A program made the position numbers and the translations under genes. This document shows positions 1-8,735 of a stretch of DNA of 51,135 bases, in pieces. The stretch's first letter is position 1. Each line of letters begins with the position of its first letter. The notes beneath the pieces were generated by a model that was not told the DNA's origin, ran no database searches, and saw only the letters and a program-made list of their open reading frames with translations. Origin of the DNA: Muribaculaceae bacterium (GTDB lineage Bacteria > Bacteroidota > Bacteroidia > Bacteroidales > Muribaculaceae); the NCBI GenBank assembly GCA_022484565.1, contig JAKVKZ010000016.1, positions 1 to 51,135 of the forward strand, read 5' to 3'.

Positions 1-771
1 TGGATGAATGGTAATAAAGCTTGGGAACTCAGTGAACAAAACATATACAAATTTAAGGGCGTAACAAAACGTGATAATTCACCTTATGCTCAATTCTATA
101 AGAGTGCTTATTCCTATGCAGAGATGGCAAATCATTCGGCAATGCCATTTGTGATGGGGATGCGTCATTTGAATCCTTTTCAATTGGGCTCTCCTATTAT
201 TGCTGGAAAGCCATTTTTTGAATATACCAGCCATTATTTTGATATATTAAAAGACATACAAAACAATGATAAATATGAAGGTTATTTTATCAATGATAAT
301 ATTATTGTAAAGACTTTGGACTTAAGAAAATATAAATATGGCGTAGGCAACGGAATAACGCGATTGTTGTTTGATGTCGCAGCATTGCTTTATGTTGACA
401 GATTTTGTTGTGAAAAGCCTTCGCAAACGGATTTGGATCTATTTGATCAGTTTGTTGTTTATGATTTTATATGGGCGTATTCACTACGGGCACAATACTA
501 CAATCTTGGCTGGTGGTCAGCCCAAAATTATATAATGGGTTCAAGTTATAAAGGTAATGTTGAGGTTATTAATTCGTTTAATCTCTATAAAGTAATCAGT
601 GAAGCCGATTCTCCTGCGTCACTTTTGAGTGAATTGACAGAGAAGATTAAACCACTTCCGGAGAGTAAAATACGTGCGAAAAATGATGATATAGATGCGC
701 AAGAAGACGATGTATATCAGAATTATCTTCATTTTTTTAAATATTATTCTTTTTATATAACAAAGAAATGA
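1..771 (+). CDS. DUF262-family protein, C-terminal part (5' end outside window)
   Basis: The reading frame is open from the window edge, so the first visible ATG at 4 is probably internal and the true N-terminus lies upstream. The visible 255 residues lack the DGQQR motif but resemble the C-terminal region of DUF262 (GmrS/ParB-like) proteins, especially the stretch with VVYDFIWAYSLRAQYYNLGW near residue 150. Its stop overlaps the start of the next gene by four bases (ATGA), which implies translational coupling, and that next gene is a clear DUF262-DUF1524 protein. Known family members act as nucleotide-dependent restriction nucleases (GmrSD) or related defence factors. The assignment rests mainly on the neighbour and on overall resemblance; a catalytic role cannot be judged without the missing part. 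The gene is visibly AT-rich compared with the genes downstream. Confidence 0.55.
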   Translation, partial: WMNGNKAWELSEQNIYKFKGVTKRDNSPYAQFYKSAYSYAEMANHSAMPFVMGMRHLNPFQLGSPIIAGKPFFEYTSHYFDILKDIQNNDKYEGYFINDNIIVKTLDLRKYKYGVGNGITRLLFDVAALLYVDRFCCEKPSQTDLDLFDQFVVYDFIWAYSLRAQYYNLGWWSAQNYIMGSSYKGNVEVINSFNLYKVISEADSPASLLSELTEKIKPLPESKIRAKNDDIDAQEDDVYQNYLHFFKYYSFYITKK

Positions 772-2780
772 ATATGAAGAATTTACCACTAAAAGAAGTT
801 TCAATTTCAGATATTTACAATGGAATTGAGCCTGCGACCTACGAAATTCCTATTTACCAACGAAATTATGCATGGGAAAGAGATGAAATTGAGGCTTTGG
901 TTAGAGATGTCCATGATGCTATGATAGCATCTAAAGAGACTTATTACATTGGTACGCTTGTAACATTTCATAAAGGAGATTGCGTGTATGAGGTAATTGA
1001 TGGCCAGCAACGATTGACTACCATATATCTTATTTTTAAAGCTCTTGGTTTGACACCAAAAAACAAATTAACATATCGTGCGCGTAAGAAATCAGATATT
1101 ACAATAAAGAATTTACCAAATATTGATATTGATGATATTGATGCAGGAATTGAGAAAGGATTCAAGGATGCCAAATTGGCAATTGAAGGTGTTTTAACTT
1201 CTCTGAACGAACGTAATAATTTTGCTGATTACTTTCAGAATCATGTCCATATCATACATTACAAAGTGCCAAAAGATATAGATTTAAATCATTATTTTGA
1301 GGTAATGAATTCGCGGGGAGAACAATTAGAAAAGCATGAAATAGTAAAGGCTCAACTTATCTCCAAATTAGATGATGAACAAGATAGGGAAAAGTTTGCT
1401 ATGATATGGGACACATGTAGTGAAATGAATGTGTATGTACAGCAGAAAATACAGGATAATATAATATTTGGACCGAATCTTGATGATTTTATGATTTCAT
1501 ACTTTGATGATATTCCATCTCAGGAATATTCAATAAAACAGCCTAAAAGCATAAATGAATTGATTTTGGATGATTCCATTGTACTTGAAAGTAGCAAAGA
1601 GCATGAACGCCCTTATACCTTTCAGCCAATTATAGATTTTCCTAATTTTCTACTCATAGTTCTGAAGGTCACTCGAATGAATGAAAGTGAATTTTCACCT
1701 ATTTCTTTCACTTTGGATGACAAAGAATTAATTAAGCAATTCGAAGATGCGTTTAGGAATAAAAAAGCCGATAGTATAAAAGAGTTCGGATACAATTTAT
1801 TAAAAGCTAAATTTTTGCTTGATAATTATGTCGTGCATCATTCCAACGAAGATGATACTATTGGGAATAATCCGTGGAAACTTCAATATTGGCAAAAGGA
1901 GGATAAAGGCTATTTTAGGAACTTGGTACAAGACAATAATGATACTCAAGACAAACTTATACAATTACTTTCCATGTTCGAAGTGTCATTTACTCCTCGT
2001 CAACGCAAAAACTATCTGTTCTATATCATGCTATACCTTTTCAGATATGACTTTAGAAGACATGAAAAATATTGTTCTTTTCTTCAGTGGCTTGCGGAAA
2101 AGTACGTCAAAGATATTTATTTAGTGCAAGACAACTTGAATGAAATTAATGTGCCAAAACCTGGTAGTTTTGACAATAAGATTTTATCAGAAAATAAATT
2201 TAATTGGGAAATCGCTAATGAAAAACTGGACTTTGTATCTATTTATGGAGATGGTAAAGACAAATCCAAAGGAATTCCATTGTTTGTATTTAACTACCTT
2301 GATTATAAAATTTGGGAAAAGTACGCAAGCGATCTAAAAGGTGAAAAATCAAAGTCAGACCGAATGCTTTTCTTTGAGACATTGGGATGTAAAGATTTTG
2401 GCTTAAAAGTTTTTGATCAATTTTATTTTTCCCGTACACGCCGTTCGTTAGAGCACTTCTATCCGCAAGCTAACGTTTTTGGAGAGAATGCCATAATGGA
2501 TGAAAATCAAATTAATTGCTTTGGCAATTATGCCATGATAGGGAGTGCGGCAAATAGCTCTGGATCTAACTGGAGCCCTATAGTTAAACTTGACCATTAC
2601 CTTGATTCTTCAGGCAAGATACAACAAATAAGTGTTGCTTCCTTGAAGTTTATGGTAATGATGCAGATTTGTAAGGATAATCGCAATAAAGAAGGCCATG
2701 AATGGACTTTTGAGGATGTTAAGTCTCATCAAGAAAAGATGGTTGCAATTTTGATTGGCAAAACAGAAAACAATCCGTAA
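768..2780 (+). CDS. DUF262 and DUF1524 (HNH-like) protein, GmrSD-type
   Basis: A 670-residue protein with the two halves of the GmrSD architecture. The N-terminal DUF262 domain shows YEIPIYQRNYAW near residue 24 and the signature EVIDGQQRLTTIYLI near residue 75, the ParB-like nucleotide-binding/hydrolysing motif. The C-terminal part contains RRSLEHFYPQ near residue 560, which fits the His-x-x-Pro core of the DUF1524 HNH-like nuclease. In characterised relatives the first domain uses NTP and the second cuts DNA, in several cases glucosylated or otherwise modified phage DNA. The start overlaps the preceding DUF262-like gene by four bases. No promoter is seen between them. The pair is AT-rich, fitting a horizontally acquired defence module, but no mobility gene or attachment site is visible. 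The family call is firm; the antiphage role is inferred. Confidence 0.85.
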   Translation: MNMKNLPLKEVSISDIYNGIEPATYEIPIYQRNYAWERDEIEALVRDVHDAMIASKETYYIGTLVTFHKGDCVYEVIDGQQRLTTIYLIFKALGLTPKNKLTYRARKKSDITIKNLPNIDIDDIDAGIEKGFKDAKLAIEGVLTSLNERNNFADYFQNHVHIIHYKVPKDIDLNHYFEVMNSRGEQLEKHEIVKAQLISKLDDEQDREKFAMIWDTCSEMNVYVQQKIQDNIIFGPNLDDFMISYFDDIPSQEYSIKQPKSINELILDDSIVLESSKEHERPYTFQPIIDFPNFLLIVLKVTRMNESEFSPISFTLDDKELIKQFEDAFRNKKADSIKEFGYNLLKAKFLLDNYVVHHSNEDDTIGNNPWKLQYWQKEDKGYFRNLVQDNNDTQDKLIQLLSMFEVSFTPRQRKNYLFYIMLYLFRYDFRRHEKYCSFLQWLAEKYVKDIYLVQDNLNEINVPKPGSFDNKILSENKFNWEIANEKLDFVSIYGDGKDKSKGIPLFVFNYLDYKIWEKYASDLKGEKSKSDRMLFFETLGCKDFGLKVFDQFYFSRTRRSLEHFYPQANVFGENAIMDENQINCFGNYAMIGSAANSSGSNWSPIVKLDHYLDSSGKIQQISVASLKFMVMMQICKDNRNKEGHEWTFEDVKSHQEKMVAILIGKTENNP

Positions 2781-3044
2781 TTGATAATAAGTTGTCGTAG
2801 CATAAGGTGTTTTTAGCAATTCTCAGTTAGAAGAATAATACAGATATTAGCGCTTTTGAAGTTTATTTGTCGCTTATTGTACTTGAAATTTTCACAAAAC
2901 AAGAAGCACATTACTATATAAAAACTTTTGTGGTGCGATTTCTATTCGTATTTATTTGGCAAAGAGCAGTTTATCGTAGTAAGACTTCATTATGACATGA
3001 ATTATTTAGATAAAGCACAATACTGAATGATTGAATCTTGTGAT

Positions 3045-3599
3045 TTATCCGAACATTTCGTGGAGATAGGCATCGACGGCGGTGCGGCTGGAAAAGAGCT
3101 GCATGAGGGATTTCCAAAGGGCGAGATACTCGGCATGGGTGATGGGACCACCTTGGGAGAGGACTTCCATGGGCTGACCGTACATGCGGATGTGGACGGA
3201 ATTTTCAGTGTAGCCATTGCGGAGATAGAAGGCTTTGCGGCGAATGCGTGTGGGTGCGTCGGCTGACTTGACGGAAACGTCGTCGATTTCGAGGATGATG
3301 CGGTTGGACGGATGCGTGGCGCGGATTTGGGCAAGGATGGCTGAGCCGTAGCCTTTTCCGCGAAATTCCTGTGCCACTGCCAGATAGAAGATGTAACTGA
3401 TGCCGCTGTGGGTGACGATGTAAACGAATCCGACAAAGAGGTCGGCATCGTAGAATGCTGAAAACTCGACTTGCGGATATGGCTCGACGAGATAGGCGAA
3501 CGGGGCACGCTCGAAGCTCGGGAAGGAGTGAACGTAGAGCGCCTCGACTTTGGGCAAGTCGGGCAATGAGTCAACTATGGGCAATGTGCGCAGATTCAT
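3045..3599 (-). CDS. GNAT family N-acetyltransferase
   Basis: A 184-residue cytoplasmic enzyme of the Gcn5-related acetyltransferase fold. The acetyl-CoA pyrophosphate-binding motif A is visible as VAQEFRGKGYGSAIL near residues 94-108 (Q/R-x-x-G-x-G), after a beta-strand that reads YIFYLAV, and a later ...RKAFYLRNGYTE corresponds to the usual C-terminal FYxxxGF-like motif. It transfers an acetyl group from acetyl-CoA to an amine; the substrate cannot be deduced. The gene stands alone, divergent from the sensor kinase at 3791. A TAACTTTG box lies only five bases upstream of the ATG, so the transcript may be almost leaderless. A long overlapping open frame on the same strand (3002-3574) is a shadow. 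Confidence 0.85.
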   Translation of the reverse strand: MNLRTLPIVDSLPDLPKVEALYVHSFPSFERAPFAYLVEPYPQVEFSAFYDADLFVGFVYIVTHSGISYIFYLAVAQEFRGKGYGSAILAQIRATHPSNRIILEIDDVSVKSADAPTRIRRKAFYLRNGYTENSVHIRMYGQPMEVLSQGGPITHAEYLALWKSLMQLFSSRTAVDAYLHEMFG

Positions 3600-3603
3600 G
3601 GCG

Positions 3604-3636
3604 CAAAGTTAAGAATCTTTGAAATAAATAATTCAA
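3604..3636 (-). promoter_or_regulatory. Promoter of the GNAT gene, near-leaderless
   Basis: On the minus strand the -7 box TAACTTTG (3611 down to 3604) has a TTG at 3636-3634, 22 bases upstream. Transcription would begin at or within a few bases of the ATG at 3599, so the mRNA would have almost no leader. Confidence 0.5.
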
Positions 3637-3665
3637 TAAGTGAATAAGGGAATGAAAAATATATA

Positions 3666-3673
3666 TATCTTTG
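3666..3673 (+). promoter_or_regulatory. -7 box upstream of the solute-binding sensor kinase
   Basis: TATCTTTG matches the Bacteroidota TAnnTTTG element. No TTG is found at the usual distance upstream. A start near 3680 would give a leader of about 110 bases to the ATG at 3791. Confidence 0.4.
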
Positions 3674-3790
3674 TGGAATTATAGGATTATTTAGGTTAAA
3701 AGGCTCAATTTTACGGTTTCGCTGTGCTCATACTCAAAATCTTAGTTTAAAATAATGGATAGCTTGACTATTACAATATTAGCAGACGGC

Positions 3791-6520
3791 ATGAAAAGCA
3801 AACGCTTACGCTACGTGGTGGCGCTGGCTGTAATGCTCATATTGTGCTGCTTTGCCACGATTGGCGCAACTGCCGGTGACACTGCGGCTGTGCGGCAGCG
3901 ATATAAGGTTATCAGGATGTACACCACTTATGATTTTCCTCCCTACGAATTTCTTGACGGCGACGGTATGGCAAAGGGCTATTGCGTTGACGTGATGCGT
4001 GAGGTGATGAAGAAGGTGAACATACCATATACCCTCACGCTGACCAGCTGGCACGAGGTGCTGAAAGCTTACGATGAGGGGAAGGTCGATATAATAGTGG
4101 GAATGTCGTACAGCGAAGCGAGGGCGAAGAAATTCCATTTCGGGCTTAATTATGCGTGGCTATACGAGGCTGTGATTTACAGGCGCGGCGACGGGCAGTA
4201 CCAGGATTTGAGAAATTTGAAAGGCAAGAAAGTGCTTGTGAATAAGGATGATATACTGGAAGACGTGGCTCACAACGCTGGGCTGGACAAGGAAATAGTG
4301 CCGATGACCAATACTGCTGAAGGACTGATTCAACTGTCGGAAGGACAGGTTGACGCGTTGCTGTGCTCGCGTGAGGTGGCGCAATATCTGATTAATAGGA
4401 ATAATATACATAATTTGGAGTTCGGCAGTCTGCCATTGGCTCCGATGCGATATGGATATTCAGGCAGGGACCCTCAGCTGATTGAAGTGCTGAACGATGC
4501 GTGGCTGCAAGTGAAGAAGGGCGGAATAGCTGACGAATATTATCAGAAATGGTTCTACAACGACAGTTCGGGTGAAATATGGAAAATCATCTTTATCTGC
4601 GTGATTTGCCTGTTTGTGGTGAGCGGCGCGCTGTTTGTGTTCATCTACATATTGCGCAAGAAAGTGGAAAAGGCGAAGCGTATAATCAGCATGCAGAGCA
4701 AATACATGGCATTGAGCCTGAAAGCCGGAGGCGTGGCGGTGTGGAAGTACGATGTGCAGAAGAAACTGTTCTTCGACGTGGAAGGCAAGTATTTCAAGCC
4801 CGAAGGCTCGCGGATTGAGGATATATTGAAGCATGTGCATCCCGACGACAGGGAGATATATGCCGACGTAATTGAGAAGGTGAGTGAGGGCGAGAACGAC
4901 AACAACCGAGTGCTTATAAGGATGGACAAGGAACTTGACGGGCATTACCGATATATAGAAAATGAGTTTGCACTGATATGCGATGACGCGGGCAAAGTGC
5001 AGACTGTGGTAGGCTCATTCAGGGATGTGACTGAGATGACCGCGATGCAGAAGCGGGATAAGGAAAATGTGGACAAGATGCGATTCATCATCAACGCATC
5101 GGGGCTGATACTGTGGGATCTTGACAGCAAAACACTGAATTTCAGGTGCTATAACGAGAAACTGTTCGACAACAGCAAGGTATGGAATCTTGAGGACATG
5201 TATAAATATGTACATCCCGACGATGAGGCTGAAGTGCGGGAAAACATGGAACTGCTGCGGAGCGGCGAGAACAGGTCGCTATCGTTCGATTTGAGAGTGA
5301 AAGGAACGGGTAAGGATGGGTGGCGCAACTGCAACATCACCTGCATACCATTCGTGTTCGACAATAACGGGAATGTGACCAAGTACGTGGGATTCAGGCG
5401 CGACAACACGGATGTGCTGCGCAAGGCCGAGGAATTGAGGCTGTTCTCGGAGAAAATGAATTATGTGCTGAAATCGAGCGACACAATAATTTGGGAATAT
5501 GATTTAAAGACGCATCTTATTACTTTGTACGATGAACTGAACTCAGTGGTGGAAGTGATTTCCAACCAGGAATATTTTGAAAGGTTGACGGGTAAAGACC
5601 GCGAAGAGGCAGAGGAACTGTACAGCAGGATGGACAAAGGCCTTGTGGATACATTCTCGAACATCAGGCAGGTAAATCACACCACCTATGGCGAGGGAGT
5701 GAGATACGCACTCTTCAACGGGCTGCCGCTGCGCGACAAGGACAATAATGTGGTGTCGTACTTCGGACTTAGAAGGGATGTTACCGACATGATTGAAACG
5801 CAGCACAAACTGGAGGACGAAACCGAAAAGGCACAGGTGGCCGACAAACTGAAATCGGCGTTTTTGGCCAACATGAGCCATGAAATCCGCACGCCGCTGA
5901 ATGCCATAGTGGGCTTTTCCAATCTGCTGCCTGACGTTGACGACGAGGAAGAAAGGGCGAAATACGTGCAGATAATAAACACCAACAATGATTTGCTGCT
6001 GAACCTGATAGACGACATATTGTATCTGTCGAAGATAGAATCGGGCGTGATGGAAATCAGAAACGATGAATTTGACTTGGCAAAGACATTCGGAATAGTG
6101 TATTCGTCGATGAAACAGCGCTGCACAAATCCCGACGTGGAATTATTGGGCGAACAGCCATACGGCAAATGCGTCATCGAAAGCGACAGAAACCGCATGG
6201 TGCAGATGTTGACGAATTTTACAACCAACGCGCTGAAAAACACCAAGAAAGGCCATGTGAAATTGGGATATAAATGTGATGAAACGGGAGTGACGCTCTA
6301 CGTTGAGGACACCGGCGTGGGAATACCTAAAGATAAGATAGGCAAGATATTCAACCGATTTGAGAAACTCGATGATTTTGTGCAGGGCACTGGTCTTGGC
6401 TTATCGATTTGCCGCGCCATCAGCGACTCGTGGAACGGAAAGATATGGGTGGAATCAGAGTTTGGCACAGGCTCAACATTCTATGCGTGGATTCCATGCA
6501 AAGTGCTTGAAGTAAAGTAG
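3791..6520 (+). CDS. Sensor histidine kinase with periplasmic solute-binding (SBP_bac_3) domain and PAS domains
   Basis: A 909-residue membrane kinase. The order is: signal peptide (KSKRLRYVVALAVMLILCCF), a type 3 extracellular solute-binding (Venus-flytrap) domain at about 35-260 with YDFPPYEFLDGDG and KVDIIVGMSYSEAR, one membrane segment at about 262-288 (IIFICVICLFVVSGALFVFI), three PAS/PAC-like segments to about 680, HisKA with the phospho-acceptor His in SHEIRTPLN (about residue 697), and a HATPase with DTGVGIP and GTGLGLSI. It ends without a receiver domain. The layout resembles BvgS-like kinases that bind small solutes in the periplasm. No response regulator lies nearby, so its partner is elsewhere. 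An ATG 36 bases upstream (3755) would add 12 residues, including two Asp, before the signal peptide; the start at 3791 gives a normal signal peptide and is preferred. Confidence 0.88.
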   Translation: MKSKRLRYVVALAVMLILCCFATIGATAGDTAAVRQRYKVIRMYTTYDFPPYEFLDGDGMAKGYCVDVMREVMKKVNIPYTLTLTSWHEVLKAYDEGKVDIIVGMSYSEARAKKFHFGLNYAWLYEAVIYRRGDGQYQDLRNLKGKKVLVNKDDILEDVAHNAGLDKEIVPMTNTAEGLIQLSEGQVDALLCSREVAQYLINRNNIHNLEFGSLPLAPMRYGYSGRDPQLIEVLNDAWLQVKKGGIADEYYQKWFYNDSSGEIWKIIFICVICLFVVSGALFVFIYILRKKVEKAKRIISMQSKYMALSLKAGGVAVWKYDVQKKLFFDVEGKYFKPEGSRIEDILKHVHPDDREIYADVIEKVSEGENDNNRVLIRMDKELDGHYRYIENEFALICDDAGKVQTVVGSFRDVTEMTAMQKRDKENVDKMRFIINASGLILWDLDSKTLNFRCYNEKLFDNSKVWNLEDMYKYVHPDDEAEVRENMELLRSGENRSLSFDLRVKGTGKDGWRNCNITCIPFVFDNNGNVTKYVGFRRDNTDVLRKAEELRLFSEKMNYVLKSSDTIIWEYDLKTHLITLYDELNSVVEVISNQEYFERLTGKDREEAEELYSRMDKGLVDTFSNIRQVNHTTYGEGVRYALFNGLPLRDKDNNVVSYFGLRRDVTDMIETQHKLEDETEKAQVADKLKSAFLANMSHEIRTPLNAIVGFSNLLPDVDDEEERAKYVQIINTNNDLLLNLIDDILYLSKIESGVMEIRNDEFDLAKTFGIVYSSMKQRCTNPDVELLGEQPYGKCVIESDRNRMVQMLTNFTTNALKNTKKGHVKLGYKCDETGVTLYVEDTGVGIPKDKIGKIFNRFEKLDDFVQGTGLGLSICRAISDSWNGKIWVESEFGTGSTFYAWIPCKVLEVK

Positions 6521-6559
6521 GAATAACATTCGAAAAACAGCCACATAGCGTGGAAAGAC

Positions 6560-6590
6560 AAAAACAGGCCGAGAATCACTTCCCAGCCTG
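6560..6590 (-). terminator. Intrinsic terminator of the BspA-like lipoprotein gene
   Basis: On the minus strand an 11-bp stem (two G-T pairs) closes a GTGA tetraloop and is followed by five T. It lies about 150 bases past the lipoprotein stop. It has no T-run in the plus direction, so it does not serve the kinase gene. Confidence 0.7.
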
Positions 6591-6630
6591 AATAACAAAA
6601 TTTCAAATTTACAATTTAAGGCATCAGTAT

Positions 6631-6668
6631 CTCACATTAATCAGAGAAAGAATCTCCTGAAATGTGAG
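6631..6668. repeat. Inverted repeat in the lipoprotein 3' region
   Basis: CTCACATT at 6631-6638 is matched by AATGTGAG at 6661-6668, an 8-bp perfect inverted repeat with a 22-base spacer, between the stop codon at 6744 and the terminator at 6560-6590. It would form a stem in the 3' untranslated part of the lipoprotein mRNA. No function is known. Confidence 0.45.
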
Positions 6669-6743
6669 CCGCCCAATTTTGCGGGCCGAGCGGTTCACGT
6701 AAGGTTAATTCATAGGAGGATAGATTTTTGTATATCTTGTTTG

Positions 6744-8339
6744 CTATTGTTTGAAATAGGTGCTGCCCTTCATGATTGCGCCAATGCTCGACAAATTCAC
6801 TGTGGTGCCTGATACTGGATACCAATAATACACATAGACGAAATTGCCGGTGAACTTTTTGTCGAGACTCTGGTTATCATTGAGGTAGAGTGTGCAATTC
6901 TTGGCATTGTTCATGTTGGTGAACACGTCGGTTGACACTGAGGTGAAGGAAGACGACAGGAACTTGATGGTGACGAGCTTGTCGCACGTAAGGAAAATTA
7001 AAGAGCCGAGAGAAGTAGGATTGGCTTTGGCAACGGTAAGGTTAGCGCAGCCATTGAAAGCGTGGTCGCCTATCGCCAATTTGCCCGGGAGAGTGAGCAG
7101 GTCAATATCCATGATGCTCGACATATAGAAGGCATACTGGCCGATGGAAGAGAGGACAGGGAACTGCTTGGCGTTGAGCGATGTCAGTCCGGTCTTTTCA
7201 AAGGCATTTTCGCCGATGGAAGTGACGAGCGGGCACGACACATCATAGAGCTTTGAGCAGTCCTTGAAGGCGTTGGCGTAGATTTGCGTCGCTTCAGGCA
7301 GAATTAAGGTGATTTTGGATGTAGCCGCTTTCAGGGCAGTAGCCGCACGCGTCTGATAATCTTCGTCGGTGCCGTAAATTCTCCATGTAGGCCAGTCGGT
7401 GTTGACTTTGGAATCGCCCCTGCGGGTGATGGAAACTTCCTGCATAGTGCCAGTGAAGTTTACTGCCTTGCCGTTTTCGTTGAGCGAGTTATCTGTTCCG
7501 CTGGTCTTGCCGTTAAGATAGATGAGCGAAGTGTACTGCTTGCCTGAGGTGCTTACAAGGCGGACGTAGAGCGGCCCCATTCTTTGTTGGGTCATACAAA
7601 CGGCATCGAAATGGTAGGAATTGTTTGCAGTGACGGAGACAGGTGTGGAATAATTGACCGTCAGGGCATCACTTTCGATGGTGCCGTTGGTGCTCGTCAG
7701 GCTGTAAGTGGTGTTGCCCAACCAAAAGGCGTCGGCATTTTCCTCGGAAAGGATAAGCGATTTGATTTTGTCGTTGGCAGGCACTTTGAGGTCGAAACCG
7801 GCAATGCAAGTAGAGTTGGAAGCCAATTTCACTGATGTGGTGCCGGTTTTGCTGTAAGTAGCGGTGCCGGTCAGCAGGCAATTTTTATTGATATAGGAAT
7901 TGTCCTTGTTGCTGCTGAGGTTCTGAGTCTTGTAGGAGAAAGTGATGCTTTTTGCATCGCTGGTGACGTCGGCAGCCGGATAAACCACTTCGATATCGGC
8001 TGCGTCGGCAAGGTCCATTGTGCCGGTGAAAATGCCGGTTTGAGAGTCAGCTCCAGATTTTAGAGTGAGAACGGCTTTTTTGTTGTTTTTTGTGTCAACC
8101 ACAGCAATTTGGTCGCCAGAGGCCCATTTGGGTTGGAATGCAGTGGCTGATGAGGCTGAAGGATAACTTGGACGGACTGCCGTGATTGTTATCGACTGCG
8201 TGGATGGTGTGGAGGGTGTTGACGGCGTGGAGGGTTCATCACTTCCACCGCCACCGCAGGCTGACAGAGCAAAAGGCACAATCAGCAAAACTGTTTTTGC
8301 AATTTTCGCAAAGGAATTGAAATTTTTAAAAGTAGTCAT
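6744..8339 (-). CDS. Surface lipoprotein with fimbrillin-like N-terminal and BspA-like leucine-rich repeats
   Basis: A 531-residue lipoprotein. The signal peptide ends in the lipobox LSAC followed by GGGGSDEP, the glycine/acidic tract typical of Bacteroidota lipoproteins exported to the cell surface. A Thr-Pro-Ser linker made of three TPS repeats follows. Residues about 50-320 resemble fimbrillin-like (Mfa-like) domains: a GDQIAVVD segment, then beta-rich sequence. Residues about 340-490 contain LRR_5/BspA-type repeats such as IYANAFKDCSKL, IGENAFEKTGL and IGDHAFNGCANL. Such proteins mediate adhesion or protein contacts at the surface; the ligand is unknown. It stands alone, with its own terminator downstream. 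I see no standard -7 box just upstream of the start, but three TGGACTAT repeats lie 110-175 bases upstream. Confidence 0.8.
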   Translation of the reverse strand: MTTFKNFNSFAKIAKTVLLIVPFALSACGGGGSDEPSTPSTPSTPSTQSITITAVRPSYPSASSATAFQPKWASGDQIAVVDTKNNKKAVLTLKSGADSQTGIFTGTMDLADAADIEVVYPAADVTSDAKSITFSYKTQNLSSNKDNSYINKNCLLTGTATYSKTGTTSVKLASNSTCIAGFDLKVPANDKIKSLILSEENADAFWLGNTTYSLTSTNGTIESDALTVNYSTPVSVTANNSYHFDAVCMTQQRMGPLYVRLVSTSGKQYTSLIYLNGKTSGTDNSLNENGKAVNFTGTMQEVSITRRGDSKVNTDWPTWRIYGTDEDYQTRAATALKAATSKITLILPEATQIYANAFKDCSKLYDVSCPLVTSIGENAFEKTGLTSLNAKQFPVLSSIGQYAFYMSSIMDIDLLTLPGKLAIGDHAFNGCANLTVAKANPTSLGSLIFLTCDKLVTIKFLSSSFTSVSTDVFTNMNNAKNCTLYLNDNQSLDKKFTGNFVYVYYWYPVSGTTVNLSSIGAIMKGSTYFKQ

Positions 8340-8699
8340 AAATTTTAAATTTAATATACGAGTTCAAATTCATAAAACGGGCATTTTTGGAAAGCATCGT
8401 TGTCGCGATGTAATCACGCAGCAAAGGAAATCAATATATCCCCGTTCCAGTGGACTATGTGACCAAAAAATGGACTATGTGTGTCATTGTTAAAATGTGA
8501 AATGGACTATATGTGCCATAAATTGGAGCTAAAGCACTGAAATATATAAATATATACAGTCCATTTACAAAAATTAACTATTAACGTAAAATTTCTAAAA
8601 TATCGATGTGGGGTCTGAAAAATGATGCCACTGCCTCAGTAGTTAAGCGCGGCGACGGATATTGTCACTGTAAGGTTCAAATTTCTTTGGCCTAATTTC
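8340..8699. other. Gene-free AT-rich stretch with direct repeats
   Basis: No credible coding sequence. The stretch holds the 5' region of the lipoprotein gene and three TGGACTAT repeats (listed separately). The rest, 8520-8699, shows an inverted partner of the repeat core (AGTCCA at 8559-8564) and nothing else I can name. Confidence 0.5.
8451..8518. repeat. Three direct repeats TGGACTAT(A/G)TGTG
   Basis: Copies begin at 8451 (TGGACTATGTGACC), 8471 (TGGACTATGTGTGTCA) and 8503 (TGGACTATATGTGCCA), spacing 20 and 32 bases. They sit in the upstream region of the BspA-like lipoprotein. An inverted core (AGTCCA) occurs at 8559. They could be binding sites for a regulator of that lipoprotein; this is inference. 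Confidence 0.55.
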
Positions 8700-8730
8700 T
8701 TGCTTGAATAAATAAATATTAGTACATTTG
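8700..8730 (+). promoter_or_regulatory. Promoter of candidate small RNA
   Basis: TTG at 8700-8702, 20 bases, then TACATTTG at 8723-8730: a full match to the Bacteroidota housekeeping promoter. No open frame follows; an intrinsic terminator ends at 8821. Confidence 0.65.
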
Positions 8731-8735
8731 CATAT

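Noticed and set aside
3002-3574. 190-codon open frame overlapping the GNAT gene on the same strand
   Set aside because: The composition is dominated by Ser, Pro and Thr from frame shadowing, and the other frame has clear GNAT motifs.
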